DNA from: Veillonella criceti
GTDB taxonomy: Bacteria > Bacillota > Negativicutes > Veillonellales > Veillonellaceae
Length of the DNA stretch: 64,000 nt
Assembly (NCBI RefSeq): GCF_900460315.1
Contig: NZ_UHIO01000001.1
Location: 1,440,501 to 1,504,500 of the forward strand
Direction of reading: 5' to 3'
Shown: positions 25,489-34,981 of the stretch, in pieces
Layout of the letters: each line of letters opens with the position of its first letter
How positions within the stretch are numbered: the first letter of the stretch is position 1
Made by a program: the position numbers and the translations under genes
The notes under the pieces: generated by a model
Database searches by the model: none
Told to the model about the DNA's origin: nothing
What the model saw: the letters and a program-made list of their open reading frames with translations, nothing else

Positions 25489-27423
25489 TTATTTACCTCC
25501 TGCGCGCAAAAAATTTAATTTACCACCAGCTCGAACGATTTCTTTTTGACGATCGTTCAACGGTGTCTTCATACTAAAGGAGGTACCTTGAGTAACATTT
25601 TTTACGATAAATTCACCACTGGTAAAAGCCACGTCATTCATATCAATGGTTAATTCATCCCCACATTCCAAAGCTTCATAATCAGCGTCTTCTGTGAAAA
25701 ATAATGGTAAAATACCAAAGTTCACTAAATTATCCATATGAATACGTTCGATAGATTTGGCCATAACGGCTTTAACACCTAAATACATTGGACATAAAGC
25801 AGCATGTTCACGCGAAGATCCTTGACCATAACTTTCATGGGCTACAATAATATTAAATTGGCCCTTCGCTACATTAGCTTTACAAGTATCTGCAAAATCT
25901 GGTTTCACATGACAAAATGTATATTGACTATATTTAGGTACATTGGAGCGGAATTTTAAATAAGGGCCAGCTGGCATAATATGATCTGTGGTAATCTTAT
26001 CGCCCACCTTAATAGCTACTTTAGCCTCTACCACTTCAGGCATAGCTTCATTGCTTGGTGGATTACCAATATTAGGTCCTCTCAAAATCTCTTGCTGTGC
26101 ATCCATAGCTGGTTTTACAATCATAGAGTCATCAATATCGTAAACTTCTGGCAATGTAATATTTGGCTTTTCAAAATCTAATGTGCGTGGATCCGTAAAT
26201 TTACCTGTCAAAGCAGAAGCTACAGCCGTTTCTGCACTGACTAAATGAACTTGTGCATCTTTAGTACCACTACGTCCTTCATAATTGCGATTATTTGTAC
26301 GTAATGAAATACTCTTAGAACGCGGTGCTTGACCACAGCCCACACAGAAACCACAAGTGCTTTCTAAAATACGTGCACCAGAACTAATGATGTCTGCTAA
26401 AGCACCATTTTTAGAAATCATTTCAAGTACTTGCCGACTACCTGGCGCTACGCCAAAGCTAACATTAGGATGAATCTTACGACCTTTTAACATGGCCGCC
26501 ACTACCATCAAATCACGGTATGAAGAATTCGTACAACTACCTACCAAAACCTGATCAACAGGGATTTCATTCATTTCAGCAACGGTCTTAACATTATCTG
26601 GAGAATGAGGGCAAGCTACTAGCGGTTCCAATTCATCCAAATTAATTTCAATCACATCATCATATACGGCATCCGCGTCCGGTGCTAATGGTAACCACAT
26701 ATCTTCTCGCTGTTGCGCTTTTAAAAATTCCCGTGTCCGTTCATCACTTGGGAAAATAGAAGTTGTTACACCCATTTCCGCCCCCATATTCGTAATGGTG
26801 GCCCGTTCAGGCACTGTCAAACTAGCAATCCCTTCACCGGTATATTCCAAAGCTGTACCAACATTCCCTTTAGTCGTTAAAATACTTAATACTTTTAGCA
26901 CTACATCCTTCGCAGCACACCAAGCTGGTAAGGAACCTGTTAATTTAATATTAATAACACGTGGGCAAATTAAATGGAACGCATGACCCGCCATAGAGGC
27001 CGCTACATCCATGCCACCAACACCCATAGCAAACATGCCTAAGGACCCCGATGTTGGTGTATGACTATCGGACCCTACCAGAGTTTGTCCAGGTCGAGCA
27101 AAACGTTCCACATGAACTTGGTGACAAATTCCGTTCCCTGCTTTGGAATAATAAATCCCATATTTACTAGCTACATCTTGTAAATATTTATGATCATCAG
27201 CATTTTCAAAACCATCTTGTAAAGTATTGTGGTCTACATAAGACACGGATAAAGTCTTAACTTTTTCAACACCTAATGCTTCAAACTCAAGATATGCCAT
27301 CGTACCTAAAGCATCTTGAGTCAGTGTTTGATCTATCTTAATCCCAATATCTGTACCAGCCTTTAACTCACCTTCCATTAAATGGTCTTCTAAAATTTTA
27401 TACATCAAACTCTTGCCTGCCAT
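25489..27423 (-). CDS. Aconitate hydratase
   Basis: 644 residues with large and swivel domains in one chain. The three [4Fe-4S] cysteines lie in GSCTNSSYRDL and CGFCVGCGQ. Other markers are HQVHVERFARPGQTLVGSDSHTPTSGSLGM, the N-terminal VSYVDHN and the C-terminal ESYGQGSSREHAALCP. It interconverts citrate, cis-aconitate and isocitrate. It is shorter than the ~890-residue AcnA and belongs to the short single-chain aconitase group. GGAGG start. First gene of the operon with the PrpF-type isomerase and DASS carrier; the LysR gene is divergent. Confidence 0.95.
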   Translation of the reverse strand: MAGKSLMYKILEDHLMEGELKAGTDIGIKIDQTLTQDALGTMAYLEFEALGVEKVKTLSVSYVDHNTLQDGFENADDHKYLQDVASKYGIYYSKAGNGICHQVHVERFARPGQTLVGSDSHTPTSGSLGMFAMGVGGMDVAASMAGHAFHLICPRVINIKLTGSLPAWCAAKDVVLKVLSILTTKGNVGTALEYTGEGIASLTVPERATITNMGAEMGVTTSIFPSDERTREFLKAQQREDMWLPLAPDADAVYDDVIEINLDELEPLVACPHSPDNVKTVAEMNEIPVDQVLVGSCTNSSYRDLMVVAAMLKGRKIHPNVSFGVAPGSRQVLEMISKNGALADIISSGARILESTCGFCVGCGQAPRSKSISLRTNNRNYEGRSGTKDAQVHLVSAETAVASALTGKFTDPRTLDFEKPNITLPEVYDIDDSMIVKPAMDAQQEILRGPNIGNPPSNEAMPEVVEAKVAIKVGDKITTDHIMPAGPYLKFRSNVPKYSQYTFCHVKPDFADTCKANVAKGQFNIIVAHESYGQGSSREHAALCPMYLGVKAVMAKSIERIHMDNLVNFGILPLFFTEDADYEALECGDELTIDMNDVAFTSGEFIVKNVTQGTSFSMKTPLNDRQKEIVRAGGKLNFLRAGGK

Positions 27424-27581
27424 ATCTATACCTCCTACATCAATTGACTAAATAGCATATTTTCTATGCGTTTATAATATCGCTATTCCGAAAATAAGAA
27501 AAATAGATAACTTATATATTTTGTGATAAAATATTTATATTGCAAGTAATGTATAATCGACTATTTATCAGGAGTCTGACT

Positions 27582-28484
27582 ATGGATACACTAGAAAAAG
27601 ATTGGGACATATTCCTAACAATTGCACAAGAACAAAACATAACAAAAGCAGCCAATAAGCTCTTTATCTCCCAACCAGCCTTAAGTTATCGTCTAACGCA
27701 ACTAGAAAAAAACTTTGACGAACCCCTCTTTATTCGCACTACTAAAGGTGTTATATTAACAGAAACCGGCGAACTATATTACCAATATGCACTTGACAGC
27801 CTAAAACGAAAGCACGAATTTGAAGAAGCCTTAGAAAATAGAAAGCATATTATCTCAGGGCCCTTACAATTAGGCTCTTCGTCTATATTTGCCAACTATG
27901 AGTTACCTTCCATTTTGGCAGGTTTCACCAATCAATATCCTCATGTCCAACTTCATCTTCAGACGGGAATTAGTTCTCGCATCGCACAACTCTTTACCAA
28001 CAATGATATTCACATAGGAATTATCCGTGGTCATCATGCCCCTACTGGCGAAAAAATATACTTAAATTCTGAACCAATCTGTCTAGTTACTTCTAAAGAT
28101 TGTAATCGAGAAGCCCTGACTACAGTACCACAAATTCGCTATACTACAGATCCGTCATTATACACAATCATGGATACTTGGTGGAACCAAAATTTTGACA
28201 CACCACCCAACACGAGCTTGTATGTAGATACTATGGCTACCTGTCGTCGATTTATTCAAAAAAATCTTGGCTGGTCTATTCTGCCCTATACAGGCCTCGA
28301 ATATTTTAAAGATGATATTTATATCGAGCCCCTCTATTGGGATAATGGTCTACCTATTGAGCGCGAAACAAATTTGTATTACCATGTACGCACGCCACAA
28401 CGCAAACCTGTTCAAGCCTTCATAAACTATATGCAAAAATATATAAAAAACAAAAAAAGCCCTAAGAATTCAAAACACAAATAA
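27582..28484 (+). CDS. LysR-family transcriptional regulator
   Basis: 300 residues; the start is the ATG at 27582 because AGGAGT lies just upstream. N-terminal winged helix: IAQEQNITKAANKLFISQPALSYRLTQLEKNFDEPLFIRTTKGVILTETG. The C-terminal effector domain contains LQLGSSSIFANYELPSILAGFTNQYPHVQL and GWSILPYTGLE. Divergent from the aconitase operon, with roughly 160 bases between coding starts, so it most likely controls that operon in response to a tricarboxylate (inference from position). The C-terminus is Lys-rich. Confidence 0.93.
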   Translation: MDTLEKDWDIFLTIAQEQNITKAANKLFISQPALSYRLTQLEKNFDEPLFIRTTKGVILTETGELYYQYALDSLKRKHEFEEALENRKHIISGPLQLGSSSIFANYELPSILAGFTNQYPHVQLHLQTGISSRIAQLFTNNDIHIGIIRGHHAPTGEKIYLNSEPICLVTSKDCNREALTTVPQIRYTTDPSLYTIMDTWWNQNFDTPPNTSLYVDTMATCRRFIQKNLGWSILPYTGLEYFKDDIYIEPLYWDNGLPIERETNLYYHVRTPQRKPVQAFINYMQKYIKNKKSPKNSKHK

Positions 28485-28500
28485 ATTTCTTACTTATAAA

Positions 28501-28555
28501 AAAACGAACTGTAACTTTGTCCGTAGAATGTTCTACTAAAGTTACAGTTCGTTTT
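28501..28555. terminator. Bidirectional terminator hairpin
   Basis: AAAACGAACTGTAACTTT pairs with AAAGTTACAGTTCGTTTT, with inner TAGAA/TTCTA pairing. It lies between the convergent LysR and binding-protein genes. It shares the CTGTAAC core with the 5731 and 22807 hairpins. Confidence 0.85.
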
Positions 28556-28610
28556 CTGTATAATCCTATATATTTTTAGATGTTTATTAATTTTATTACA
28601 TCAACTAGCT

Positions 28611-29573
28611 TTATTGAATAGCTCTTGTAATATCATCAAGCATGAGTGCTGTCGATTCTAAACCACCTCCGGATAAATACCAAAGGGCGGAATCCGCATA
28701 CACAATATGACCTGTCTGTGCTGCTTTCGTCTGATTAATCAACGGTGTATTCATAATATCCTTAGCCGAACCACCTTGTCCAATCGCATTATCCCGATCA
28801 ATCACAATCATAAAATCAGGATTTTTTTCAGCTAGAAATTCAAAAGAAGCTCGTTGACCATGAGTCATTTCTTTGCCATCTGTCGGTGCTGGCAAAATGG
28901 ACTGTGCCCCAACTGTATCAAAGATGAGTCCATAGCGTGTGCCTGGACCAAACACACTTAATTTACCACCATTAACCATTACAACCACCCCTTTTTTCTC
29001 GCTATTTAGGGTAATCTTTTTCAAATCGGCCACACGATTTTGCAAGGCTTTTAATTCTGTTTCAGCTTCTTTTTCTTTATTAAAAATCTGACCAATAATT
29101 TTTACATTATGTTGCATAGAATCCCAATAATGAGCCATATCTAACCCTAAATTAATTGTAGGCGCAATGGATGCTAATTCTTTATAGGATTCTTCTTGGC
29201 GACCTGAAATAATAATTAAATCTGGCTTTAATTGGCTAACCTTTTCAAAATTAATTTCCTTTAAATTGCCCACACTTATATATGTATTTGAATCTTTATA
29301 TTTATCTAAATAAGCAGGCATTAAATCATTTGGCAATCCTACAACAGAACTACTTAAGCCTAACTTGTCCATTGTATCAAGACTTGCTAAGTCTAAAACA
29401 ACAACGCGTTTAGGATTAACGGGAACCGTAGTATCCCCCGATTTATGTTGAATCTGTATAGTTCCACCCGTACCTTCATTACTATTAGAGCTCGATGTGC
29501 TACCACAACCAGCCAATAATCCCATAGCCACTACACATATGGTTACTGCCATATATTTAAAGATTTTTCTCAT
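28611..29573 (-). CDS. Siderophore-binding lipoprotein of an ABC importer
   Basis: About 320 residues; start at ATG 29573, behind AAAGGATG. The signal sequence ends in a lipobox (LLAGC), so the protein is lipid-anchored. The PBP2/TroA-like body has VNPKRVVVLDLASLDTMDKLG, LKPDLIIISGRQEESYKELASIAPTINLG and DRDNAIGQGG, typical of the FatB/CeuE/YclQ group that binds catecholate siderophores (petrobactin, enterobactin fragments). Last gene of the five-gene iron operon. The exact siderophore is unknown. Confidence 0.92.
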   Translation of the reverse strand: MRKIFKYMAVTICVVAMGLLAGCGSTSSSNSNEGTGGTIQIQHKSGDTTVPVNPKRVVVLDLASLDTMDKLGLSSSVVGLPNDLMPAYLDKYKDSNTYISVGNLKEINFEKVSQLKPDLIIISGRQEESYKELASIAPTINLGLDMAHYWDSMQHNVKIIGQIFNKEKEAETELKALQNRVADLKKITLNSEKKGVVVMVNGGKLSVFGPGTRYGLIFDTVGAQSILPAPTDGKEMTHGQRASFEFLAEKNPDFMIVIDRDNAIGQGGSAKDIMNTPLINQTKAAQTGHIVYADSALWYLSGGGLESTALMLDDITRAIQ

Positions 29574-29589
29574 TCTCTTACATCCTTTC

Positions 29590-30348
29590 TTACTGAAAAT
29601 ATTCACAAAGTCGTTTATCATTTATATGGCTAACACGAATATCCATATCATAGATTCTCCGCAGCATATCTTCATTAATAATAGATTCTATATCCCCTTG
29701 TTTCACTAACTGCCCCGCTTTGACAGCAATGATTTCATCGGAATAAAAGGAAGCAAAATTGATATCATGAATCACAATAATTACCGTTTTACCAAATTGG
29801 TCAACCATCTGTCGCAAGGCTTTCATAATCTGTACAGAATGTTTCATGTCCAAATTATTTAACGGCTCATCTAACAATACATAATCCGTATCTTGTGCCA
29901 AAGTCATAGCAATAAAAGCACGTTGTCGCTCACCACCACTAAGTTGGTCAATAAAACGATCCGCCATAGCTTCTAATTGTAAATACGCCATAGCTTCCTC
30001 AATCTTTACTTCGTCCTCTTTTGTTAAACGCCCATGCGAATAGGGAAAACGACCAAAAGCAATCAGCTCTCGCACTGTTAAACGTACATTCACCGTATTA
30101 CTTTGTCTTAAAAAGGAAATTCGCTTGGCCAGCTCTTGGCGATCAAAGTTTGTAATTGACATATCATCAAGCATAACTTGCCCTTGTGTCTGGGGCGATA
30201 ATTGCGTAATAACACTAAGTAAGGTGCTCTTACCTGCTCCATTAGGGCCAATAATAGAAACAAGCCGTCCTGGCCGGAAGGTAACCGACACATCCTGCAA
30301 TACCGTCTTATCGCGATATGCTTTAGTTATATGTGTTAACGTTAGCAT
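29590..30348 (-). CDS. Siderophore ABC transporter ATP-binding protein
   Basis: 252 residues. Walker A GPNGAGKST (~35-43), Q-loop near FLRQSN, signature LSGGERQRAFIAM, Walker B YVLLDEPLNNLD and H-loop VIHDINFA. Closest in layout to FecE/YclP/CeuD ATPases. It powers the two permeases encoded just upstream; its start overlaps the previous stop by 7 bases, and the binding-protein gene follows after 16 bases. Confidence 0.95.
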   Translation of the reverse strand: MLTLTHITKAYRDKTVLQDVSVTFRPGRLVSIIGPNGAGKSTLLSVITQLSPQTQGQVMLDDMSITNFDRQELAKRISFLRQSNTVNVRLTVRELIAFGRFPYSHGRLTKEDEVKIEEAMAYLQLEAMADRFIDQLSGGERQRAFIAMTLAQDTDYVLLDEPLNNLDMKHSVQIMKALRQMVDQFGKTVIIVIHDINFASFYSDEIIAVKAGQLVKQGDIESIINEDMLRRIYDMDIRVSHINDKRLCEYFQ

Positions 30349-31298
30349 GATTTACCCTCCTTCAACAATAAATACAAGAAATAGGAACCACCAATCCCGT
30401 TAATAATCACCGTCAAATTAGTGGCAAAATCTAGTCCATGCTCAACAATGACAAGCCCTACTAATAATGTGACCCAACTAATTAGAACTGTACCGCCTAT
30501 AAGAATACTATGACGATATGTAGCCAATACTTGATACGCTATATTGACAACCAATAAACCAAGAAAAGTAATCGGCCCTACTAAGGCTGTAGCTACCGCA
30601 ACCAGTAACGCAATCACACGAAGAACTCGTTTTTGTAAATGTACCGTATCAATCCCTAGATTATGGGCATTTTCTCGTCCCAAAATAAATACATCCAGCT
30701 CACGCCGTAATGACCAACCATACCCTATAGCTATAGCCGTTAATATAGCTGCTATACCTAATAAGTCGGTAGGAATCAAATTAAAACTAGCAAACATTTT
30801 ATTTTGTAGCACATAAAATTGATCTGGATCTAACAGAAGCATAAAAAACGAAAAAGCACTGCGAAAGAGCATGCCACAGACTACGCCCCCCAGTAATATA
30901 AAGTAAATGTACGATTGCTCACGCTGAAATAGAAATCGAAATAATACATCCGCAAACACGACCATTAGCGCTACATTTATAAGAAAATAATAACTTTCAC
31001 CTAAAATGCCTGTCATCGTGCTTCCAAAAATAAATAATACGCCCCCTTGTATTAATAAATAGAGCGAATCAAAACCTATAATAGACGGTGTTAAAATTCG
31101 ATTATGCGTAATGGTCTGAAACAATACAGAGCTGACGGCTATACCAAAACCAGCCAACAAAACAGCGGCTACTTTTTCTAAACGCCGTGGCAAGGCATAG
31201 GCCATTTGAGCGGTTGACATATTGATCATCAAATAGGCCCCTAACGCCATCACAAAGAGCCCTATTAAGAGAAGCAACCGTCGCTGATTATTAGCCAT
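30342..31298 (-). CDS. Siderophore ABC permease (FecCD family), second subunit
   Basis: 318 residues, about nine membrane helices. FecCD features include VLLAGFGIAVSSVLFQTITHNRILTPSIIGFDSLYLL and VGPITFLGLLVVNIAYQVLATYRH near the ATPase-coupling loop. It resembles YclO/CeuC/FatC, the second permease of catecholate-siderophore importers. Start behind GAGGAGG. It overlaps both neighbours by 7-8 bases, so the operon is translationally coupled. Confidence 0.93.
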   Translation of the reverse strand: MANNQRRLLLLIGLFVMALGAYLMINMSTAQMAYALPRRLEKVAAVLLAGFGIAVSSVLFQTITHNRILTPSIIGFDSLYLLIQGGVLFIFGSTMTGILGESYYFLINVALMVVFADVLFRFLFQREQSYIYFILLGGVVCGMLFRSAFSFFMLLLDPDQFYVLQNKMFASFNLIPTDLLGIAAILTAIAIGYGWSLRRELDVFILGRENAHNLGIDTVHLQKRVLRVIALLVAVATALVGPITFLGLLVVNIAYQVLATYRHSILIGGTVLISWVTLLVGLVIVEHGLDFATNLTVIINGIGGSYFLYLLLKEGKSC

Positions 31299-32226
31299 GT
31301 TGCTTCCTCCTCACTAAAAATGTTAAGAATATCATACTCCCTATGACACCGATAACCAGACTAACGGATACTTCATAAGGGAAAATAATAAGACGCCCTA
31401 TCATATCGCAAATAAGCACAAATAAAGCCCCCATAATAGCTACATAGGGTAAATTAGCTCTAATATTATCCCCACGCCACATCGTAACTAAATTGGGAAT
31501 AATTAGACCAATAAAAGATATTTCACCTACAGTTAAAACCACAGTAGCTGTGGAAATAGCTACTAAAGTTAGCCCTAATCGCTTCACCGCTTGATAATTA
31601 AGGCCTAAACTATGGGCAAAGGATTCACCAAAACCTGCAATCGTCAATTTATGAGCATATAGGTAAGTAACCATAATGACGACAATCCCCAAGTAAAGAA
31701 GTTCATAACGGCCTTTTAAAACCCCTGAAAAATCGCCATACATCCAAGCATTTAAACTTTGCACTAAATCATACTTGTAGGCAATAAATGTTGTCATAGC
31801 CGCAATAACCCGGCCAAACATAATACCAAGTAAGGGGATAAATAACGCATCTTTATATACTACGCGATCTAACATAGCCATAAATAGCCAAGAGCCACCT
31901 AAAGCAAAGACAAAGGCCATCGCGACTTTCACCCAAAGAGTGGTAGCCCCCACAAATACCATAGCTACCAACAGCCCCAAACTCGCCGCTTCAATCGTAC
32001 CAGACGTAGAAGGGGCTGCAAATTTATTCTGTGATAACTGTTGCATAATAAGGCCCGCTATAGACATAGTAGCACCAGTAATCAAAATAGCTATGAGCCT
32101 AGGTATGCGACTTTGCACTAAGATTTGTAAATTTTCACGAGTCAAAGTTTGCCATGAAATATCAGCCACGCCCACAAATAAAGAGGCGATGGCCCCTATG
32201 ATTAATAACAAAATCCATTTCCACAT
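31291..32226 (-). CDS. Siderophore ABC permease (FecCD family), first subunit
   Basis: 312 residues; the ATG at 32226 has AGGAGG upstream, and the frame extends only to a GTG overlapping that site. Nine or so helices; SRIPRLIAILITGATMSIAGLIMQQLSQNKFAAPSTSGTIEAASLG and FIGLIIPNLVTMWRGDNIRANLP are typical of YclN/CeuB/FatD. With the second permease it forms the heterodimeric channel for ferric siderophore across the inner membrane. Lies 80 bases after the TonB-receptor gene. Confidence 0.93.
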   Translation of the reverse strand: MWKWILLLIIGAIASLFVGVADISWQTLTRENLQILVQSRIPRLIAILITGATMSIAGLIMQQLSQNKFAAPSTSGTIEAASLGLLVAMVFVGATTLWVKVAMAFVFALGGSWLFMAMLDRVVYKDALFIPLLGIMFGRVIAAMTTFIAYKYDLVQSLNAWMYGDFSGVLKGRYELLYLGIVVIMVTYLYAHKLTIAGFGESFAHSLGLNYQAVKRLGLTLVAISTATVVLTVGEISFIGLIIPNLVTMWRGDNIRANLPYVAIMGALFVLICDMIGRLIIFPYEVSVSLVIGVIGSMIFLTFLVRRKQHG

Positions 32227-32306
32227 AGACGCCACCTCCTTAATGAATCATTACATTTACTACTGAAATATACAACGCCAAGACTAGCTAGATTTCCATT
32301 AAACTT

Positions 32307-34490
32307 TTAGAAATTATAACCAATGGATAGCCAATAACTACGGCCAGCTAAATACGTACCACCAGTGGCCTTACCTGAACTGTAGTAATAATTATATTCT
32401 GTACCATCAATCATAGTACTCTTATCAAAATCTTTGTCGAAAATATTATTAATCTGTGCATTTAATGTAATACCACGATCAAATTTATAACTAGCACCTA
32501 AATTAAATACGGCATAAGATTTATAATATTTGCCTAATTCCTTAACAACTTTGGCATTAGCCGTTGTACTCCCAGCATAACGAGCAATTCGGTTGCGGTA
32601 TTCCATACCGAACCATACATTAGTGCGCTCATTCGCATCCCAATCAATCTTGGCATTAACCATATGTTTTGGCGTAGCTGTCAAAGGACTGCCTTTATAA
32701 TCGCCACTTGTAATTTTACTAGAAGTAAATGTGTAGTTAACATTGAAATTAACATCGTCAGCAATCGGCGTACGATACGCAAATTCTACCCCTTGTGCTT
32801 TACCTCGGTCGGTATTTGTATACATCTGATTACGAGCATCTAACTCAATCGTATCAATTTTATTTTTATAGTCTGTATTGAAGTAAGTCACATGGCCTCG
32901 TACTCCATTTGGATTACTATAATAGAAACCGATTTCTTTATTGACACTCTTTTCAGGTTGCAAGTTAGGATTACCATGTATATAAATTGGGTTAGGATTT
33001 CCTCGTCCACCGGTAAATCCTACAATACCGCTTTGAGTCTGTGCTAATGTTGGCACTCTAAAGCCTGTACTTACACCACCTTTAACAGTCCATTTATCCG
33101 TTGCTTTATACACTAAGTAGCCTCGTGGCGTAAAATGATCATCAAATTTATCCGGATGTTCATAACGAACACCATAGGTAAAATCAAGTTTTGGCGCTAC
33201 ACTCCACGTATCTTCAGCATATAATGCCCACGTATCATTTTCTAACACACCCAATTTAGGACTGGTGCTGCCGCCTTCACGAAGCATGGAATCATCTAGT
33301 TTTTCCTTCCAGTAACGGAACCCAAAGGTAGCATGATGATCCGCCCACTTCGTCATTTCTAACTTAGTCTCGCCGATATAATTTTTATCTTTCATATCAC
33401 GAGCACGGGTCTGGCGATTTGTATCTGTAAAAGTATATCCTTTCATAGCCGTATCATTATAGGTTAACGTTGTATTCCAAATCCCATAGGACTTAATATT
33501 CTCTGCGGCAAATACATATTTTTGACGGTCAAAACGCATGCCTAAATTGTTACCTGTGTTATCCCCACTTTGGTCAACACGAGATTTATCTAAATCAATC
33601 CAATAAGTATTGTCCATGGTTGGCGTCCATGTCACTTTAGTACCTAAGCTATAATTCTTAAGTTCCGATGGTGTTCGCATAGCCCCACGTACTGTAGAAC
33701 CATCTTCTAGCGTAGAATTTTGACGATAAATATAGCTACCACGAAGTTCCATTCCTACTTTATCTTTTTGTAAAGGCCCACGAATACTCATAGACGTACG
33801 AGTTGTATCACCACGGCCTTCATCAGTTTCAAACGTATGGTCAACGCTAATATTACCATGAACTTCATTCGTAATTTTCTTTGTAATAATATTAATAGCG
33901 CCGCCCAAAGCATCAGAACCATATAACGTAGACATAGGTCCACGTACCACTTCAATTCGTTCAATGCTATTAGCTGGCGGAATAAAGCTATAAATCTGCT
34001 GATACATACCATTAGGGCCAATATCTTGTGACGAAGCCCCATTAACCGGCACTCCATCCACCATGATTAGTGTATACTTTTGATCCATACCACGAATACT
34101 TACGCCAGCAGCCCCCATACGACCATTAGAACCACGCACATCAATACCTTCTACATCCGATAATAGACCGGCAAAGTCGGTATAGTTTTTGCGAGCAATT
34201 TCTTCTTTAGTAATAACGGTAATATCGGCTGGCGAATTTTTCACTAACTGTGTGAAACCAGCGGCTGTCACTGAAATCGGTTCAATATGCACTGTTTTGT
34301 CAGCGTTAGCTTTTTCTGCTTGTTTATACTGCGCTGCATCTTGTGCATTAACTACAGGCGCATTAACTGCATTCGTAGTAAACGCTGCTGAATTATCCTG
34401 TATCCCTGTTGCTGCATACGAAGGTAACGTTACGGCTGCCAATACACTAGCAACTAATAGAGCCCGTTCTGTTCTTCGTTGTTGTTTCAT
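32307..34490 (-). CDS. TonB-dependent siderophore receptor
   Basis: 727 residues; start at the ATG 34490 behind GGAGG. A signal peptide (KQQRRTERALLVASVLAAV...SYAA) leads to export. A TonB-box-like ISVTA follows near residue 75. The plug has ITKEEIARKNYTDFAGLLSDVEGIDV, GVSIRGMDQKYTLIMVDG and IERIEVVRGPMSTLYGSDALGGAINI. The beta-barrel ends in GRSYWLSIGYNF with the terminal Phe used for outer-membrane insertion. It imports a ferric siderophore or similar iron complex. First gene of the iron operon, preceded by a Fur-like site. Its presence in a genome with Firmicute-type genes is the main evidence for a diderm Negativicute. Confidence 0.95.
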   Translation of the reverse strand: MKQQRRTERALLVASVLAAVTLPSYAATGIQDNSAAFTTNAVNAPVVNAQDAAQYKQAEKANADKTVHIEPISVTAAGFTQLVKNSPADITVITKEEIARKNYTDFAGLLSDVEGIDVRGSNGRMGAAGVSIRGMDQKYTLIMVDGVPVNGASSQDIGPNGMYQQIYSFIPPANSIERIEVVRGPMSTLYGSDALGGAINIITKKITNEVHGNISVDHTFETDEGRGDTTRTSMSIRGPLQKDKVGMELRGSYIYRQNSTLEDGSTVRGAMRTPSELKNYSLGTKVTWTPTMDNTYWIDLDKSRVDQSGDNTGNNLGMRFDRQKYVFAAENIKSYGIWNTTLTYNDTAMKGYTFTDTNRQTRARDMKDKNYIGETKLEMTKWADHHATFGFRYWKEKLDDSMLREGGSTSPKLGVLENDTWALYAEDTWSVAPKLDFTYGVRYEHPDKFDDHFTPRGYLVYKATDKWTVKGGVSTGFRVPTLAQTQSGIVGFTGGRGNPNPIYIHGNPNLQPEKSVNKEIGFYYSNPNGVRGHVTYFNTDYKNKIDTIELDARNQMYTNTDRGKAQGVEFAYRTPIADDVNFNVNYTFTSSKITSGDYKGSPLTATPKHMVNAKIDWDANERTNVWFGMEYRNRIARYAGSTTANAKVVKELGKYYKSYAVFNLGASYKFDRGITLNAQINNIFDKDFDKSTMIDGTEYNYYYSSGKATGGTYLAGRSYWLSIGYNF

Positions 34491-34531
34491 ACATACCTCC
34501 ACACATAACCTACACAAATCACAAATAAAAT

Positions 34532-34550
34532 TGAAAATAATTATTATTTA
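34532..34550 (-). promoter_or_regulatory. Candidate Fur box of the iron operon
   Basis: GAAAATAATTATTATTTAT, in the window that should hold the receptor-gene promoter, resembles the AT-rich palindromic Fur consensus (about 12 of 19 matches by eye). Iron repression of the downstream uptake genes would be expected. Confidence 0.4.
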
Positions 34551-34573
34551 TAATATTTACGATGTGAGTATAC

Positions 34574-34596
34574 CTTGAAATAATCACTATTTCAAG
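34574..34596. promoter_or_regulatory. Palindromic operator candidate
   Basis: CTTGAAATA and TATTTCAAG form a perfect 9-bp inverted repeat with a 5-base spacer, about 85-105 bases upstream of the TonB-receptor start. It looks like a dimeric regulator site; the regulator is unknown. Confidence 0.4.
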
Positions 34597-34642
34597 TCGA
34601 TTTCAGCATACATTCTACATGCAAATTATGCGAATATTGCAA

Positions 34643-34748
34643 GCTCCATTTCGTTTTTCCTGCTACAAAATTTAGATTTATGCTTTATTGTACACTAATT
34701 AATAAATGATATTTAATATCATTTATTAATGCTCCATTCCGTTTTCCT
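34643..34748. repeat. Direct repeats flanking a long palindrome
   Basis: GCTCCATTTCGTTTTTCCT (34643-34661) and GCTCCATTCCGTTTTCCT (34731-34748) are near-identical. Between them, 34698-34730 is a perfect palindrome (15-bp stem, TTA loop) ending exactly where the second copy begins. This is in the gene-free stretch 34491-34981; I see no coding frame. It could be a small mobile-repeat remnant. Confidence 0.5.
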
Positions 34749-34817
34749 AAACTTCATATTTTACTCATTCACCTACAACGATTTACTTCACCAAACAATT
34801 CACTCATACAGCCAAAT

Positions 34818-34863
34818 AAAAAGACAGTCCTACAATACTATCGATTGCTAAGACTGTCTTTTT
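34818..34863 (-). terminator. Terminator after addA
   Basis: AAAAAGACAGTC pairs with GACTGTCTTTTT with an AATA.../TCGATT inner part. It lies about 120 bases beyond the addA stop. A smaller hairpin (CAATGTAT/ATACATTG, 34923-34944) sits between, amid short TTAACTTAT-like repeats. Confidence 0.75.
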
Positions 34864-34981
34864 ATTAACTTATTAACTTATTTACTTATCAACTTGTCAA
34901 TTTACTAACTCAATTAACTTTTCAATGTATCAACTTATACATTGAGTATCGCTACTCCCCTTATCAATGTATTGAAGCTTA

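Noticed and set aside
34860-34980. Short TTAACTTAT/TCAACTTAT repeats as a CRISPR array
   Set aside because: Units are short, irregular and without spacers of constant length; no cas genes are in the window.
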